Origin: Rhizopus sp. PT2906
Lineage: Eukaryota; Mucoromycota; Mucoromycetes; Mucorales; Rhizopodaceae
Assembly (NCBI GenBank): GCA_025529335.1
Contig: JAMYHX010000270.1
Span: 1 to 57,186, forward strand
Reading direction: 5' to 3'
Length of the DNA stretch: 57,186 nt
The position numbers were made by a program, and so were the translations under genes. The notes under the pieces were generated by a model that did not search any database, had not been told where the DNA came from, and was given only the letters and a program-made list of their open reading frames with translations. Within the stretch, counting starts at the first letter, position 1; the number at the start of each line of letters is the position of its first letter. Of the stretch, positions 11,464 through 21,433 are shown in pieces.

Positions 11464-13467
11464 ATGTCAAATAATAAAGATAGCAAAAAGAAAAAAGCGA
11501 ATGGTTCCAAAGATTGTAGTAAACTACCTATGCCTTATGAAGACTTGCAAAGCTTGCAAGTGGCATTTTACGAGATCAACTCTTGGATTGAAAAGTCAAA
11601 GTCACTCTTGAGAAAGACAACTGCCGAATTAGAAAAGGCATCACGACACTTGCAAGTCAAGCCGAAGCCAGACCCTACGATTGCCATTGAACAGCTATTA
11701 GACCAGCACCCACTGCTAGACAGCTCTTCCATCAATGACATGAAGTGGGTTTTATCATTTCAGCCAGACAATCTATTACGAATCGATACCAATATTACCA
11801 GTGTAGAGCAACTGATTGAAGCAGTGCACAAAATTCGAAGATTGCAACAAGGCAAAGATTGTATGCAAGAAGACGTACAAGAACAATCACTCGAACTCTA
11901 TTCTTCACCTTGCACACCTTCAACAAGTTCAACAGCCTCATCATCCTATTATCAGGCAGCAGAGTACTGGTCCAATGCATCATTAAAGAATCCACATTTC
12001 GCAATTGATGGCTATAAACATTGTTGTATGAACCTTGATAACCTCTTAAAGAGCATGATCCCAAACCCTTTACAATGTATCTTACAAGTCAGTTGGAACT
12101 GTTTGCATCCCAAATTTGCTTCCGACTGGGATTCGTTCTGGAACAGATCGACTGATCCAAAGCTTAATCGGCTTTGTACGGATTCTGCTCTCTCGAGAGT
12201 GTTCTTGCATATCATGCGCCATGACCGAGCACTATGTCCCAATGCGCCAGATCTGGCTGGGTACTATTATGATCGAGCAAGAGAAGAACTAATGGAGTAT
12301 TTCGACGCTCCTGCAAGTTGTGCCCTTATCGAGGCCATCATCAATTTATCCATGAGCTGCTTGATCTCTAAGCGCTACTCAAAGACACAGATCTATCTCG
12401 ATTTGGGATACCGCAAGTGGCTCGAACTGGGCGCTAGTCGATCCCAGTATAGAATGGACATCATGATGAGAAAACGATACTTGAAGCTCGGCCTAGCTTT
12501 ACGATATAGTGATTACCTTAATAACTACGACTCGGGCGAACCTTGCATTATTGATGACAACGATCATAACGTAGATTATAATGAAATTAATGAACTAAAC
12601 GACAAAATATTAAAGGGGATAAAGTGTAAACAGGATATCATGCGTTTTGAGCAAACTAGGATCAGAGAAGCATATTATGTTCACCACGTAGAGTTGATAA
12701 AGATTGGTAAGCAGACAACAAAACTAGCACTATGTGGTGCATCAGAAAAGGTCTTGCTGGCAAGAGAAAGGTTTTTGATAGACTGGTACGAACGACTGCC
12801 GGATAACTTTGTCAACCACGTCGAAAGTCCATCATCAGCCTATGCGTCTATCGAGAGACAGGCTTCATTACTGTTAAAAATGGAGTATGAGCGTCAATGG
12901 ATCAATATACACAAGCATATATTCAAGAACATCAATGTAAATGATGACATCCATAGTCAGCGAGCAAAGTCAAAGATGCAGTGCATAAAATCTGCAGTGG
13001 CTATTGTCGAATTAGCAGAGCTATATAATGAACAGTTTGAGTGGTGTGTCTTTCAGTTCTTCTTGACATGCATCTATCAGGCCTCTACCGTGTTCTGTAT
13101 GATTGCGCTTGAAAGGACGGGAGAACAGGCACAGTGTAAGTCGATGATTCTGAGAGTCATGCGGATCTTGGAAGTTGCAAGTCGCAACTACGAGGGAATG
13201 CCAGATGGGATGGCACGGTGTCTTTGTGAATTCTTAAAGAATCAAAACTTGCATGATGATCTTGAGTGCGCATGTAACACTTATTTAAAGCTCAAGCCTA
13301 ATCCTATTCAAGAAGAAAAAGAACAAAAAGAACAAGAACAAGCACAGATACAGCAAGACTTGTTACCAGATCCACAAATAGCCTTGACGAATGATGAAGA
13401 ATTGAGGGCACTTGGTTTTGATAGTGAACTGAAAGAACTAAAGCAAATGCTTTCAACAGATAATTGA
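11464..13467 (+). CDS. Fungal transcription-factor-like protein without a zinc cluster
   Basis: A single-exon gene of 667 residues from the chosen start. An in-frame ATG at 11395 is possible, but the sequence between looks like leader. The N terminus is lysine-rich (SKKKKANGSK), followed by a short helical segment (residues 25-70) and a Ser/Thr-rich linker (about 150-165). The remainder, with LCTDSALSRVFLHIMRHDRA, SALIE-like ASCALIEAIINLSMSCL, YLDLGYRKWLELG and later tryptophan-containing helices, resembles the all-helical middle homology region of Zn2Cys6 regulators. I see no Cys6 cluster in the protein or in the 200 bp upstream. The C terminus is Glu/Gln-rich. It could regulate transcription without binding DNA directly. 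The assignment rests on general resemblance only. It converges on GDA1, with 76 bp between stops. Confidence 0.6.
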   Translation: MSNNKDSKKKKANGSKDCSKLPMPYEDLQSLQVAFYEINSWIEKSKSLLRKTTAELEKASRHLQVKPKPDPTIAIEQLLDQHPLLDSSSINDMKWVLSFQPDNLLRIDTNITSVEQLIEAVHKIRRLQQGKDCMQEDVQEQSLELYSSPCTPSTSSTASSSYYQAAEYWSNASLKNPHFAIDGYKHCCMNLDNLLKSMIPNPLQCILQVSWNCLHPKFASDWDSFWNRSTDPKLNRLCTDSALSRVFLHIMRHDRALCPNAPDLAGYYYDRAREELMEYFDAPASCALIEAIINLSMSCLISKRYSKTQIYLDLGYRKWLELGASRSQYRMDIMMRKRYLKLGLALRYSDYLNNYDSGEPCIIDDNDHNVDYNEINELNDKILKGIKCKQDIMRFEQTRIREAYYVHHVELIKIGKQTTKLALCGASEKVLLARERFLIDWYERLPDNFVNHVESPSSAYASIERQASLLLKMEYERQWINIHKHIFKNINVNDDIHSQRAKSKMQCIKSAVAIVELAELYNEQFEWCVFQFFLTCIYQASTVFCMIALERTGEQAQCKSMILRVMRILEVASRNYEGMPDGMARCLCEFLKNQNLHDDLECACNTYLKLKPNPIQEEKEQKEQEQAQIQQDLLPDPQIALTNDEELRALGFDSELKELKQMLSTDN

Positions 13468-13543
13468 TATTTTTTTCCTGCATTATATAATATACATCAT
13501 TCCATCATTGTCATAATAAATATTTATTAAGGGAGGAAGCAAT

Positions 13544-14919
13544 TCAATATTTACACTTTAATCGCGCGTCATTTATCATCACTATCGATGCACCCAAACA
13601 CCAACCGGTTTCAGCACCCTGAATCTTTTTAGCTGTTCTAATACGGCGATGAGGAGGGATTTCATAACCTATCCGTAAAAGAGCATGCATATAGGTGAGA
13701 TCAAGGCAATAGCTGGGTGTGCCCTTGATCAATTGGACAGCACCTGGTATATGTCTAAACGCTTCAAGATCTTGTTCACATACGCGGTTGGCCAGTTCAC
13801 CAAACTCACGTACAGAGAATTCTGGGGGCATACCTAGTGGCTGTGTCAAGTCGTAAAAATAAGAAAACATGTAGAGGTCGCGATCAGGGAATGACTCGGC
13901 CAGTGAAGGTTGGTAGATGCCATCAAAGGCACAGGGCTGTCGAACACATTTCTTGTCTTTCTCAAACACGCGTTCGATCAGTCCTCGACAGGGCGCATGG
14001 CCGGCTCCTGTGCCAACCAGTTGAAACTCTCCAGCGGTCTCTGTGTAGTTTTCGGGTAAACAAGGGTGGTCATAGACACTATGCGACTCTCTCCAGAGCT
14101 CAGTTACAAAAGATTTGATTCTTTTCCTTGCTTCATTTAGGCCAAAACCAAGATAAGAGTGTTGATAAAGTGTGTACTTGGTCTTGCCGATCTCTAGTTC
14201 GTACACATGGTCGCCTGGAGCCATACGGCTCGTTGGCTCAAACACGACCTGGGTCGATGCTCCTCCGAGATCAAAGACTGCCACTGTCGATCCGCCTAGG
14301 TTTCCTGACAGGTAATTGACGGTCATCCAGGCAAACACGCCTTCCTCCTTGGCATCCATCACCTCAACTGCATGAATCGGAAACGGCATTGTCTCTAGCT
14401 TTTCGCGTACAGCGTCCAATAGTCGCTCACTTGCCTCTTGACCTAATAATCGCAATCCAGCTGTAGCCTTGACAGCAATAGGTGTGCATTTCTGTAGTTC
14501 TTTAGGTACATGCTCTATAGCAAGCTGAAGGAGACGATCGAATGAACCCGCTCCTGCCAATGGATCATCTCTATACGCAGATAGGCCAGGCTCAATAGCA
14601 TGGAATATTTCATTTTCTAGTTCTGGCATCTCCTTGCAATAATTGAATTTGTAAATATGAATACGAGAACCAGAGGATCCTGCGTCAATCATGATTGCGT
14701 ATCGAACGAGCGGTTTCCCTGGATACGGAATCGTACAGTGTTCAGACATCTGTGATACTATTATGTTTTTAATTTAGAATTCTCTCTTTTGTCTTTTACA
14801 ACTTTACTACTAGTATCCGTATTAAAATAGTTTAGCAAGAGCCATAGCACCAAAAGAAGACTGAATAAGATGGTGGCAGAGAGAATGTGAGTAAACTTTT
14901 TTTGAAATAGATTGTTCAT
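13544..14919 (-). CDS. GDA1: Golgi guanosine/uridine diphosphatase (GDA1/CD39 family)
   Basis: Hydrolyses GDP (and UDP) released by glycosyltransferases in the Golgi lumen, giving GMP for exchange against incoming nucleotide sugar. Two exons: 14919-14808, and 14757 down to the stop at 13544, with a 50-nt intron between; 441 residues. Seen: a short cytosolic N terminus (MNNLFQKKF); one signal-anchor helix (about 14-33, SATILFSLLLVLWLLLNYF), hence a type II membrane protein; then the apyrase regions in order: ACR1 DAGSSGSR (62-69), ACR2 KATAGLR, ACR3 EGVFAWMTVNYL, ACR4 FDLGGASTQVVF, and ACR5 near the C terminus. The large second exon also opens with ATG, but a start there would lack the membrane anchor. 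It shares a 246-bp divergent promoter with GSK3. Confidence 0.93.
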
Positions 14920-15165
14920 TTTATGTTGTTTAACATGAATTGAATTCTGTCGTTGATGATGCAACGATCCAGTCAGATTATCTCTTGGTGAAATGGTGAA
15001 TAAAGATAAAAAATATATATATAAAAAAAAAAAGAAGGAGGTCCATTTTTTCATTTCTGCTATTTTTGTCCAAAGTAACACAGATTATCTTGTCAGTGGA
15101 GTGTCTTTTGTATCTCTTTTTTTTTTTTTTTTTTTTTAAAGAACAAAAACATTTAGAAATAATTA
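14920..15165. promoter_or_regulatory. Divergent promoter between GDA1 and GSK3
   Basis: Only 246 bp separate the two start codons. It includes a run of 21 T (15117-15137) about 28 bp upstream of the GSK3 ATG and an A-rich stretch at 15008-15033 nearer GDA1. Such dA:dT tracts exclude nucleosomes in fungi. The role here is inferred. Confidence 0.5.
15117..15137 (+). repeat. Homopolymer of 21 T
   Basis: Uninterrupted T run in the GDA1/GSK3 divergent promoter. Its length is likely unstable, both in sequencing and biologically. Confidence 0.9.
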
Positions 15166-16588
15166 ATGGACAAAGGATTTACTGCTTCTTTAGGAAATGG
15201 ACAGGAATCAAGTAAAGTTTTTGATAAATAAAAAGCAATATGAATACTTAATGTATAGAATTAGCAAAACAACAACAACAACAACAACTGAGACATGTCA
15301 TTGTAGCAGCCAAGGATGGAAGAACAGGCAAAGATATTCAGTTATATTATACGTTTGAGAAAGTGGTCGGTAATGGATCCTTTGGTATTGTTTATCAAGC
15401 AAAATTGATGCCAAGTGAAGAGAAAGTAGCTATAAAGAAAGTACTGCAAGACAGACGATTTAAAGTAAGTTCAGTCAGGGGATGATCCCTTTCTTTTTTT
15501 TAATATGTTTATTTGGGGAGAGAATAGAATAGAGAGCTAGAGATGATGAGATTAATGCACCATCCAAACGTGTGTGGACTGAGGGCCTTCTTTTATAATC
15601 AAGGTGAAAAAAGAGAGGAAGTTTACTTGAATCTGGTGCTAGAGTATGTACCAGAGACAGTGTACCGAGTTGCCCGACACTATGCAAAGATCAGACAGCC
15701 TATACCCATCCTTCAAATCAAGTTGTACATGTACCAGCTATGTCGAGCACTCGCTTATTGTCACAGCATTGGTATCTGTCATCGAGATATCAAGCCTCAG
15801 AACCTACTGTTAGATCCAATCTCTGGGGTCTTGAAGCTTTGCGATTTCGGAAGCGCCAAGATATTAAACTCTGGAGATTCTAATGTGTCCTATATCTGCT
15901 CACGTTACTATCGAGCACCCGAGCTCATCTTTGGAGCTGCCGATTATTCGGTCAAGATCGACATTTGGTCAGCAGGATGTGTTCTAGGTGAACTCTTGCT
16001 TGGTCAGCCCCTCTTTCCAGGTGAAAGCGGTGTGGATCAGTTGGTGGAGATTATCAAAGTACTAGGAACGCCTTCGAGAGAGCAAATAGAGTTGATGAAT
16101 CCAAATTACACAGATCACAAATTCCCCTTGATTAAACCTCATCCTTTGTCAAAGGTAAAGTTTAAAAGAATAAAAATAAAGACTAATCAAGATTCGCTAT
16201 ATAGATCTTTAGATTAAGAACACCACCAGAGGCTATTGATCTGATGTCAAGTATATTACAATATAATCCATTGGCTAGACCATCAGCCAGTGAAATCCTT
16301 GTTCATCCCTTCTTTGACGAACTGAGAAATCCTGATACAAAGATGCCAACCGGAAAGAGCCTTCCTCCTTTATTCAACTTTACAATGGAAGGTAAATCGT
16401 ATACGTTCTTTGGTTATTTCCAAATCTAAAAAAGACAGCATATAGAGTTATCCATAAGACCTGAATTCATAAAGAAATTGGTGCCTCCACATTGTTATGG
16501 TGAGTTACTTTCTAGGGGAATTGATGTGAGTCGATTCGTGACAGCATCTATGGATACTTTGTTACATAAAAACTCTTGTATATTGTAA
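15166..16588 (+). CDS. GSK3: Glycogen synthase kinase-3 (shaggy-type Ser/Thr kinase)
   Basis: A protein kinase acting in signalling, stress and morphogenesis (Rim11/Mck1/Skp1 group in yeasts). Five exons: 15166-15211, 15265-15464, 15528-16154, 16205-16391, 16446-16588; 400 residues. Exon 2 opens with a short poly-Gln run. Seen: Gly loop VVGNGSFGIVYQ; ATP lysine in KVAIKKVLQDRRFK; the NREL helix start; VPETVYRVARHY; catalytic loop CHRDIKPQNLLLD; DFGSAK; activation loop with the conserved tyrosine in NVSYICSRYYRAPELIFGA; and FPGESGVDQLVEIIKVLGTP. The C-terminal extension past FFDELRNP is supplied by exons 4-5 (PPLFNFT, ELSIRPEFIKKLVPPH). All catalytic residues and the GSK3-type primed-substrate arginines appear intact. 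Exon 3 must begin at 15528 to give the NREL segment. Confidence 0.95.
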
Positions 16589-16810
16589 CTAGAGAATTGG
16601 GAATCTATGTAAAACTATATCTTGTTATTAAATAAAAAAAAATTCAAAGAAGCACTTTGATAAGCCTTTATTTATGCTTTCTATAGGACTCAATGCTTTC
16701 CATGCCTTTTCTTTTTGTTTTCATTCACTTTTATTATTGAAATACTTGTTACATAAAACTATACAAATTAAATGAGGGGGGGGATATGATTGAAGTAGTG
16801 CTTTCTTTTT

Positions 16811-18292
16811 TTATAACAGTGGTTTATGTTGTTCTTGTGATGGTGTTGTTGATGTCGTAGGGGGTGCATAAGACCCATCCACGCCCATCTCAATAACCTG
16901 CTGTTCTGCAGCAGTGGTGAAGGGATCGGCAGTATTCTGATAATAACGCTCTGTTTCCTGATGAAGGGTGCTCATCTCAATCTTGACGTGTTCCTGCTTT
17001 TCTTCCATCTCTTTACCAATGTTGGCAGCCAACTCGGTACCAACACCAGCACGAGTGCCCCAGCCGACTTCATGTAAAGTAAATAAGGCATAGATCTTCA
17101 TGATAGCAAAGTAATAATTAAACAAAAGCCAAGCGGGGAGAACCCAGATATCCTGAGGTCGCTTTAAAAAGTGAGGAATGAGCTTGATAAATCGAGTGAG
17201 CAAGAGCCAACAGATATAAGAGATTGCAATATTCCAAGCGGGCAAGGGCGGGTTGGTTGGACCTGCATGCTTTTCTTGAAGAGAAGCAAAGACGCCTACC
17301 ATGATGGGACCGGCTAATAGGGTGAGAGGATTAAAGATTTTGTCAACCATGGTGAAGGCAACATAGGGGTGTCTTCTCCAGATATAACGCTCCATAAAGA
17401 GGGAGCGAAAATCGGATCGCCAGGTATTACGAGTCCAACGGAGAACCTGCTTGAGGAAACGCCAATTGTTCTTGAAGGTCGAGTAGAGTTCGGCTTCATT
17501 ACAGATTTGAGCATACGTGTTCCAGCCGTGAGAGACCATCCAACGAGTGAGAAATTTGTCGTCACCAGAATTAAGAGGATATTTGCCTAACCAGAGATCA
17601 TTCGTGAAGCAATACTGAAACGCGGGGTCCTTGAGGATCAAGGTACGATAAGCGGCAGTACGACCTGATAGGCAACAGATACCGCCATCGATATGTGTTG
17701 AAGCAGCGATTTCGATGTTTCGGCTTGTCAATCGGAAACCAGCAAGGATTTCCCAGAGGGTCTGACGTCCATTTGGATCGACAGCGTGTACAGTCTGACT
17801 GGTGCCTACTCCACCCATCTTAAGATCCTCAAAACAAGCCAGAATATAATCAAGCATGGTTGGCTTCCAGATAGCATCATCATCGGAAAAGACAATAATT
17901 TCTGTTGTACAGGCGTTAATACCTTCCACCATCTGAAGTCGTTTATTAGCCTTGGGTACTGTCAGCACACGAATTTTGGACGGATCGACCTCGTTGGCTA
18001 AGTCTTGCAGTGGTCCTTTCATCTTTGTTTCGGTGATGATGATGATCTCTTTAGGTTTACAAGCTAGCCAACTTTTGGCAGCAACCTTGAATTCTTCTCC
18101 GGCATCAATGGTGGGCACAATGATTGTAACGTCCTTTTCTGGTATATAGGTTGGATTTGGTTTGGGTAATCTTGGTCTATAGACAAGCCAAGCTGCTATT
18201 TTGATAAAGTACCAGAGGTATCTATAGAAACCGATGATACCAAATGGTAAAAAGAAGGGCAATAAGCCCAAATCATCTGTCAAGTATAACAT
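16811..18292 (-). CDS. Processive family-2 glycosyltransferase, hyaluronan-synthase/CPS1-like
   Basis: An integral membrane polysaccharide synthase of 493 residues in one exon. Seen: an N-terminal membrane segment (LPFFLPFGIIGFYRYLWYF), then a GT2 catalytic domain (about 50-300) with VTIIVPTIDAG, the UDP-sugar motif SDDDA, HIDGG, the catalytic SGDDKFLTRWM, and the processivity motif QVLRW. Three or more membrane segments follow (PLTLLAGPIMVGVF, NIAISYICWLLL, PAWLLFNYYFAIMKIYALF) and then a hydrophilic Gln/Glu-rich tail. This D-D-D-QxxRW arrangement with flanking helices is shared by hyaluronan and chitin synthases and by the fungal CPS1 capsule/extracellular polysaccharide group, which fits best by length. 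The sugar made cannot be told from the sequence. The terminal exon borders a poly-G run at about 16777. Confidence 0.85.
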   Translation of the reverse strand: MLYLTDDLGLLPFFLPFGIIGFYRYLWYFIKIAAWLVYRPRLPKPNPTYIPEKDVTIIVPTIDAGEEFKVAAKSWLACKPKEIIIITETKMKGPLQDLANEVDPSKIRVLTVPKANKRLQMVEGINACTTEIIVFSDDDAIWKPTMLDYILACFEDLKMGGVGTSQTVHAVDPNGRQTLWEILAGFRLTSRNIEIAASTHIDGGICCLSGRTAAYRTLILKDPAFQYCFTNDLWLGKYPLNSGDDKFLTRWMVSHGWNTYAQICNEAELYSTFKNNWRFLKQVLRWTRNTWRSDFRSLFMERYIWRRHPYVAFTMVDKIFNPLTLLAGPIMVGVFASLQEKHAGPTNPPLPAWNIAISYICWLLLTRFIKLIPHFLKRPQDIWVLPAWLLFNYYFAIMKIYALFTLHEVGWGTRAGVGTELAANIGKEMEEKQEHVKIEMSTLHQETERYYQNTADPFTTAAEQQVIEMGVDGSYAPPTTSTTPSQEQHKPLL

Positions 18293-18498
18293 TAAAGAAA
18301 AGAAAGAGAGAGAAAGAAGAAAGAAATTTTTTTTTACTGCTGTTATTTTTGTGCTTTTTATTAATTTAGAAGGATAGGGAGCACATCGAATGTGTGTTCC
18401 CTATTTCTCTAAAATGGTTGAATAATGGTATAAAATGTTTATGTATGTGTAACCACAGGATATTTATAGTAAGAATATCTAAAAATAAGGTACGTGTG

Positions 18499-19215
18499 TT
18501 AAAATCTGATATGCTGATTGGCTGGCTTTATATAATTGAAATCTACTTCATATCCATCTTGTTCTGATTTTATAAAATGAAGCACTTTAAACGAATTAAG
18601 CTGATGATTGAAAATAGACTTGAAAGGATTATTCATGATGTAATTAGCAACATTACTTTGATATCTCAACACTTTTAAATAATCAATAATCTGTATCAAT
18701 TCACACTCTCCGCTTGAACGGAAGCTACTTGAGCCATGAATAAACTCTGTTGGATGAATCACGTTAAATGGCTGAAGGACTGTCTTGCTACTTGAGTCAT
18801 CAAGTAAGATCGTATTCGTCGCATCAAATTCTTCTAATCTCTGCCATACTTTATTCAAATCCTTTATCGTTGCTGTCTTCCTACTGTACTCTTCTATACT
18901 TAAACCGAATGAGGTACGATCCCAGACAAGAGCAAGTTTAGACCGATGAGATCCAAACATTCGACACATGAAATTAACTGAATGAGGTTGTGCTGAACTC
19001 CATACCATCACTGTGAAATGATCAAAGATGTAATCAAAGAACAGATTACTAAACGGTCTAACAAACATAGATCCGCCTCCTTTCACTCTTGACACAAGTG
19101 TTCCATTGAGATCCAAGATGAGTAGTTGCTTTCTTGGTTCTTTCAAAGTAATGGATGCCTGTTTTGCAATTTCTAAATAGTGCTGACTTGGCTGCAAGAT
19201 CTGTTTCGATGACAT
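18499..19215 (-). CDS. FCP1/NIF-type HAD protein with altered acid-base residue
   Basis: A single-exon protein of 238 residues with the FCP1-homology (NLI-interacting-factor-like) HAD fold. Seen: motif I LLILDLNGTLV with nucleophile Asp35; a flap with FVRPF; motif II TVMVWSSAQP; RTSFGL; and motif III ILLDDSSSK. In active members motif I is DxDxT/V; here the second aspartate, the acid-base residue, is Asn37. That change predicts weak or no phosphatase activity and suggests a scaffold role, but homologues with the same reading DLNGTL exist as far as I recall, so it may mark a subfamily. The gene is divergent from SEC2 with 140 bp between starts. Confidence 0.75.
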   Translation of the reverse strand: MSSKQILQPSQHYLEIAKQASITLKEPRKQLLILDLNGTLVSRVKGGGSMFVRPFSNLFFDYIFDHFTVMVWSSAQPHSVNFMCRMFGSHRSKLALVWDRTSFGLSIEEYSRKTATIKDLNKVWQRLEEFDATNTILLDDSSSKTVLQPFNVIHPTEFIHGSSSFRSSGECELIQIIDYLKVLRYQSNVANYIMNNPFKSIFNHQLNSFKVLHFIKSEQDGYEVDFNYIKPANQHIRF

Positions 19216-19355
19216 TGAGGCTTTTTTTTAAGGAGAAACAGAAGGAGGGGGCGTAAATAAAAAAAGATACCAAAATTATAAGCTCCCCATTTTCTCTCTC
19301 TCTCTCTCTCTTTTTCTTTTATTTAATATCCCTTTTTTATACCCCTCTCTTTCCA
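19216..19355. promoter_or_regulatory. Divergent promoter between the HAD gene and SEC2
   Basis: 140 bp between the two start codons, containing a TC-dinucleotide run (about 19294-19312) and the TTTTTATA-like sequence upstream of SEC2. Both 5' leaders must lie within it. Confidence 0.5.
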
Positions 19356-20840
19356 ATGTCCATTACGACAACAACTACTAGTACTACTGCTACTATTAAT
19401 GCTAGTAAACAAGACTATGACAACCGAATAAAAGTAATACAACTCACAGATAACCAAACTTGTCAGTGTCAATCTTTTACGTTCAGTCATGATTGTTGTT
19501 CAGATTGTAGTCATATTTTCCATAATACTTTTCAGCCCACGCAAACTCAGCTCACTCTATTACAAAGCCAGAAGGAGGCTGTTGTCAAGGAAAGACAGGA
19601 TTTGGATAATAAAATCACGGTATTAGAACAAACGATTGAAGAGAAACAAAGGACTATTCAAAAGACAATAGACAATGTTCAATCAATGGAACACGACTTG
19701 AAGATACTAAAGTTAAAATGTGAGGAAGAAGCGGTTCAAGTCCAAGTGATTCAAAAATCAAAAGAGACAGTCAAGAAAGAACTGGAAGAACTAAACCAAA
19801 AGCTATTTGAGGAAGCAGATAAGATGGTCAATATCGAAAAGAAGGAGCAAGAAAAGATTCGTGAGGAAAATAATAAATTACAAAATGCACTAGATGAGGT
19901 GCAGGAGCAGCTGAAGACGACGTCTAGTCAACTGAAATCATTAAAGAGTCAAATAATGAAGCCTGCTGAGGTCATGACCATCGACCATCTTTCCCGTGCC
20001 CAATTGGAACTGATGATCGCAAATAAGGCGTATACCGGGTTGCAGATGGAAGCTGTAGAAGATGATGCAGCATTGATGGATTTCAATGACTTTATACAGC
20101 AAGCGAGTCATACGCCACTTAGGAAGCTTCATTTATTGAAATATATGAAGTACTGTATACGAGAAGATATTGAGCCCTGTTTACGATTTGGTCCCAATCC
20201 TCGTACCACCAGCAAAAAGATAATGGATGCTATCTTAGTCAAGACCTGCTTTGTCGAAGAGTGTCCTCAAGGGTTCGTCAATGAAGAATGCGAACGCCAT
20301 CTAAAAGAGGAAGCAACGGCTACCTTATGGGAAAGATTTACGCATGGGGGTGTCTTTTTAGGATGCCAAGCCTGTGGCAGAAAGATAGAAGAAGAAGAAA
20401 GAGAGCAAGTGCTAAAATACAGATTCCGAATATCCTATTTTGACGAATGGGCCTGTGTGGATCGCTATTGCCGTGATCGGCTCATGGCCGTCATGGAGTT
20501 TTATTCGTTGATTAGACATATAAGAGCAGGCTTATACAAGTTTAGATCACTTCATGAACTATATCAACAAATGATAAGATTAAGATTACAAATGTTCCTT
20601 GCAAGGTATAAAATGAAAACAAAAAAGTATAACTTATACTCACCCTGATATAGAATGGGAGCATTACCCTATATGCTATCTTCTTGCCAGTTAAACCCTC
20701 AGACGATCACAACAGCCTTCCATGGAGAAGAGCACGTATTACCTTATTTAAATGAAAGATTATCCAGTTCAACTGATTCAACAATTACATCTATTTCCAC
20801 TGTAGAAACAATAAATACACTTACATCCTTACATTCATAA
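19356..20840 (+). CDS. SEC2: Sec2-type Rab guanine-nucleotide exchange factor
   Basis: Activates the exocytic Rab (Sec4/Rab8) on secretory vesicles. Two exons, 19356-20605 and 20654-20840, are joined over a 48-nt intron to 478 residues; without splicing the frame ends after exon 1. Seen: a Thr-rich start; a Cys-rich stretch (CQCQSFTFSHDCCSDCSH, 36-53); a long parallel coiled coil (about 62-200) with the diagnostic LFEEADKMV followed by KKEQEKIREENNKLQ, matching the Sec2/Rabin8 GEF helix; then a conserved C-terminal domain with paired cysteines (FLGCQACGRK and WACVDRYC), as in fungal Sec2 and Rabin homologues. The N-terminal cysteines are unusual. The downstream partner Sec4 is not in the window; PIK1, which makes the PI4P that recruits Sec2 in yeast, is. 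Confidence 0.88.
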
Positions 20841-21433
20841 TACGCATTGTGTACATACGCATAAACAAGTCCTCCCCCCCCCCTCTCTCTCTCTCTTCTC
20901 TAAATATATACGAATAAAGTTTTTATTGGTTATAGTAGCTTATCCCCTTCGGTTCCGGATGAACCGAGTTTCCTTATTTGTACAGATCATCCCGCTTTCT
21001 TAAAAAACGTGGAATATAAAATACTCATTTTTTCCAACTTGTGTGTCCTAATTGATGGACATGCCACGAGCTAATGTTCATTCAAAAAGAGGGGCTAATC
21101 GGAAATATGTACACTAAAAGATATAGAAGCTAGGTCAGATAGCTTTCTTTTCTCAACAACATGTGACAAGGGTATTTCTACAAAAACAAAGCGCTTTTAT
21201 ATCCCCTTTTTCTTTTATCTACGCTGTATTACACTTTATTCATGCATTAATTTCTACTTTCCCCCCATCCAGTCTTTCTCTCTCTTTTTTCTAATTTTAG
21301 TATATACGGAAGAGATGAAAATGGGGGGTGATATATTTATTTAACAAAGGTAATAAAGAGAGAGAGAAAAAACGGAAAGAAAAGAGAGAGAAAAAGAGGG
21401 GAGAGATAAGATGTATACATATGTGAAAGAAGT
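20841..21433. other. Convergent intergenic spacer, SEC2/OLA1
   Basis: AT-rich spacer holding both 3' ends. A 10-nt C run with a CT tail lies at about 20874-20896. A short hairpin (stem TCGGTTC/GAACCGA, loop of 5) lies at 20949-20967. GA-rich runs lie at 21355-21405. No gene is seen. Confidence 0.5.
20949..20967. repeat. Small perfect hairpin
   Basis: A seven-base stem TCGGTTC / GAACCGA with a CGGAT loop, about 110 bp past the SEC2 stop. It could form in the 3' UTR. No function is assigned. Confidence 0.6.

Noticed and set aside
13837..14319. Two plus-strand ORFs inside the GDA1 region.
   Set aside because: They are shadows of the GDA1 coding frame on the opposite strand.
14761..15081. Separate 106-residue membrane protein on the minus strand.
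   Set aside because: Its last part is the first exon of GDA1, supplying the signal anchor; the upstream portion is leader sequence.
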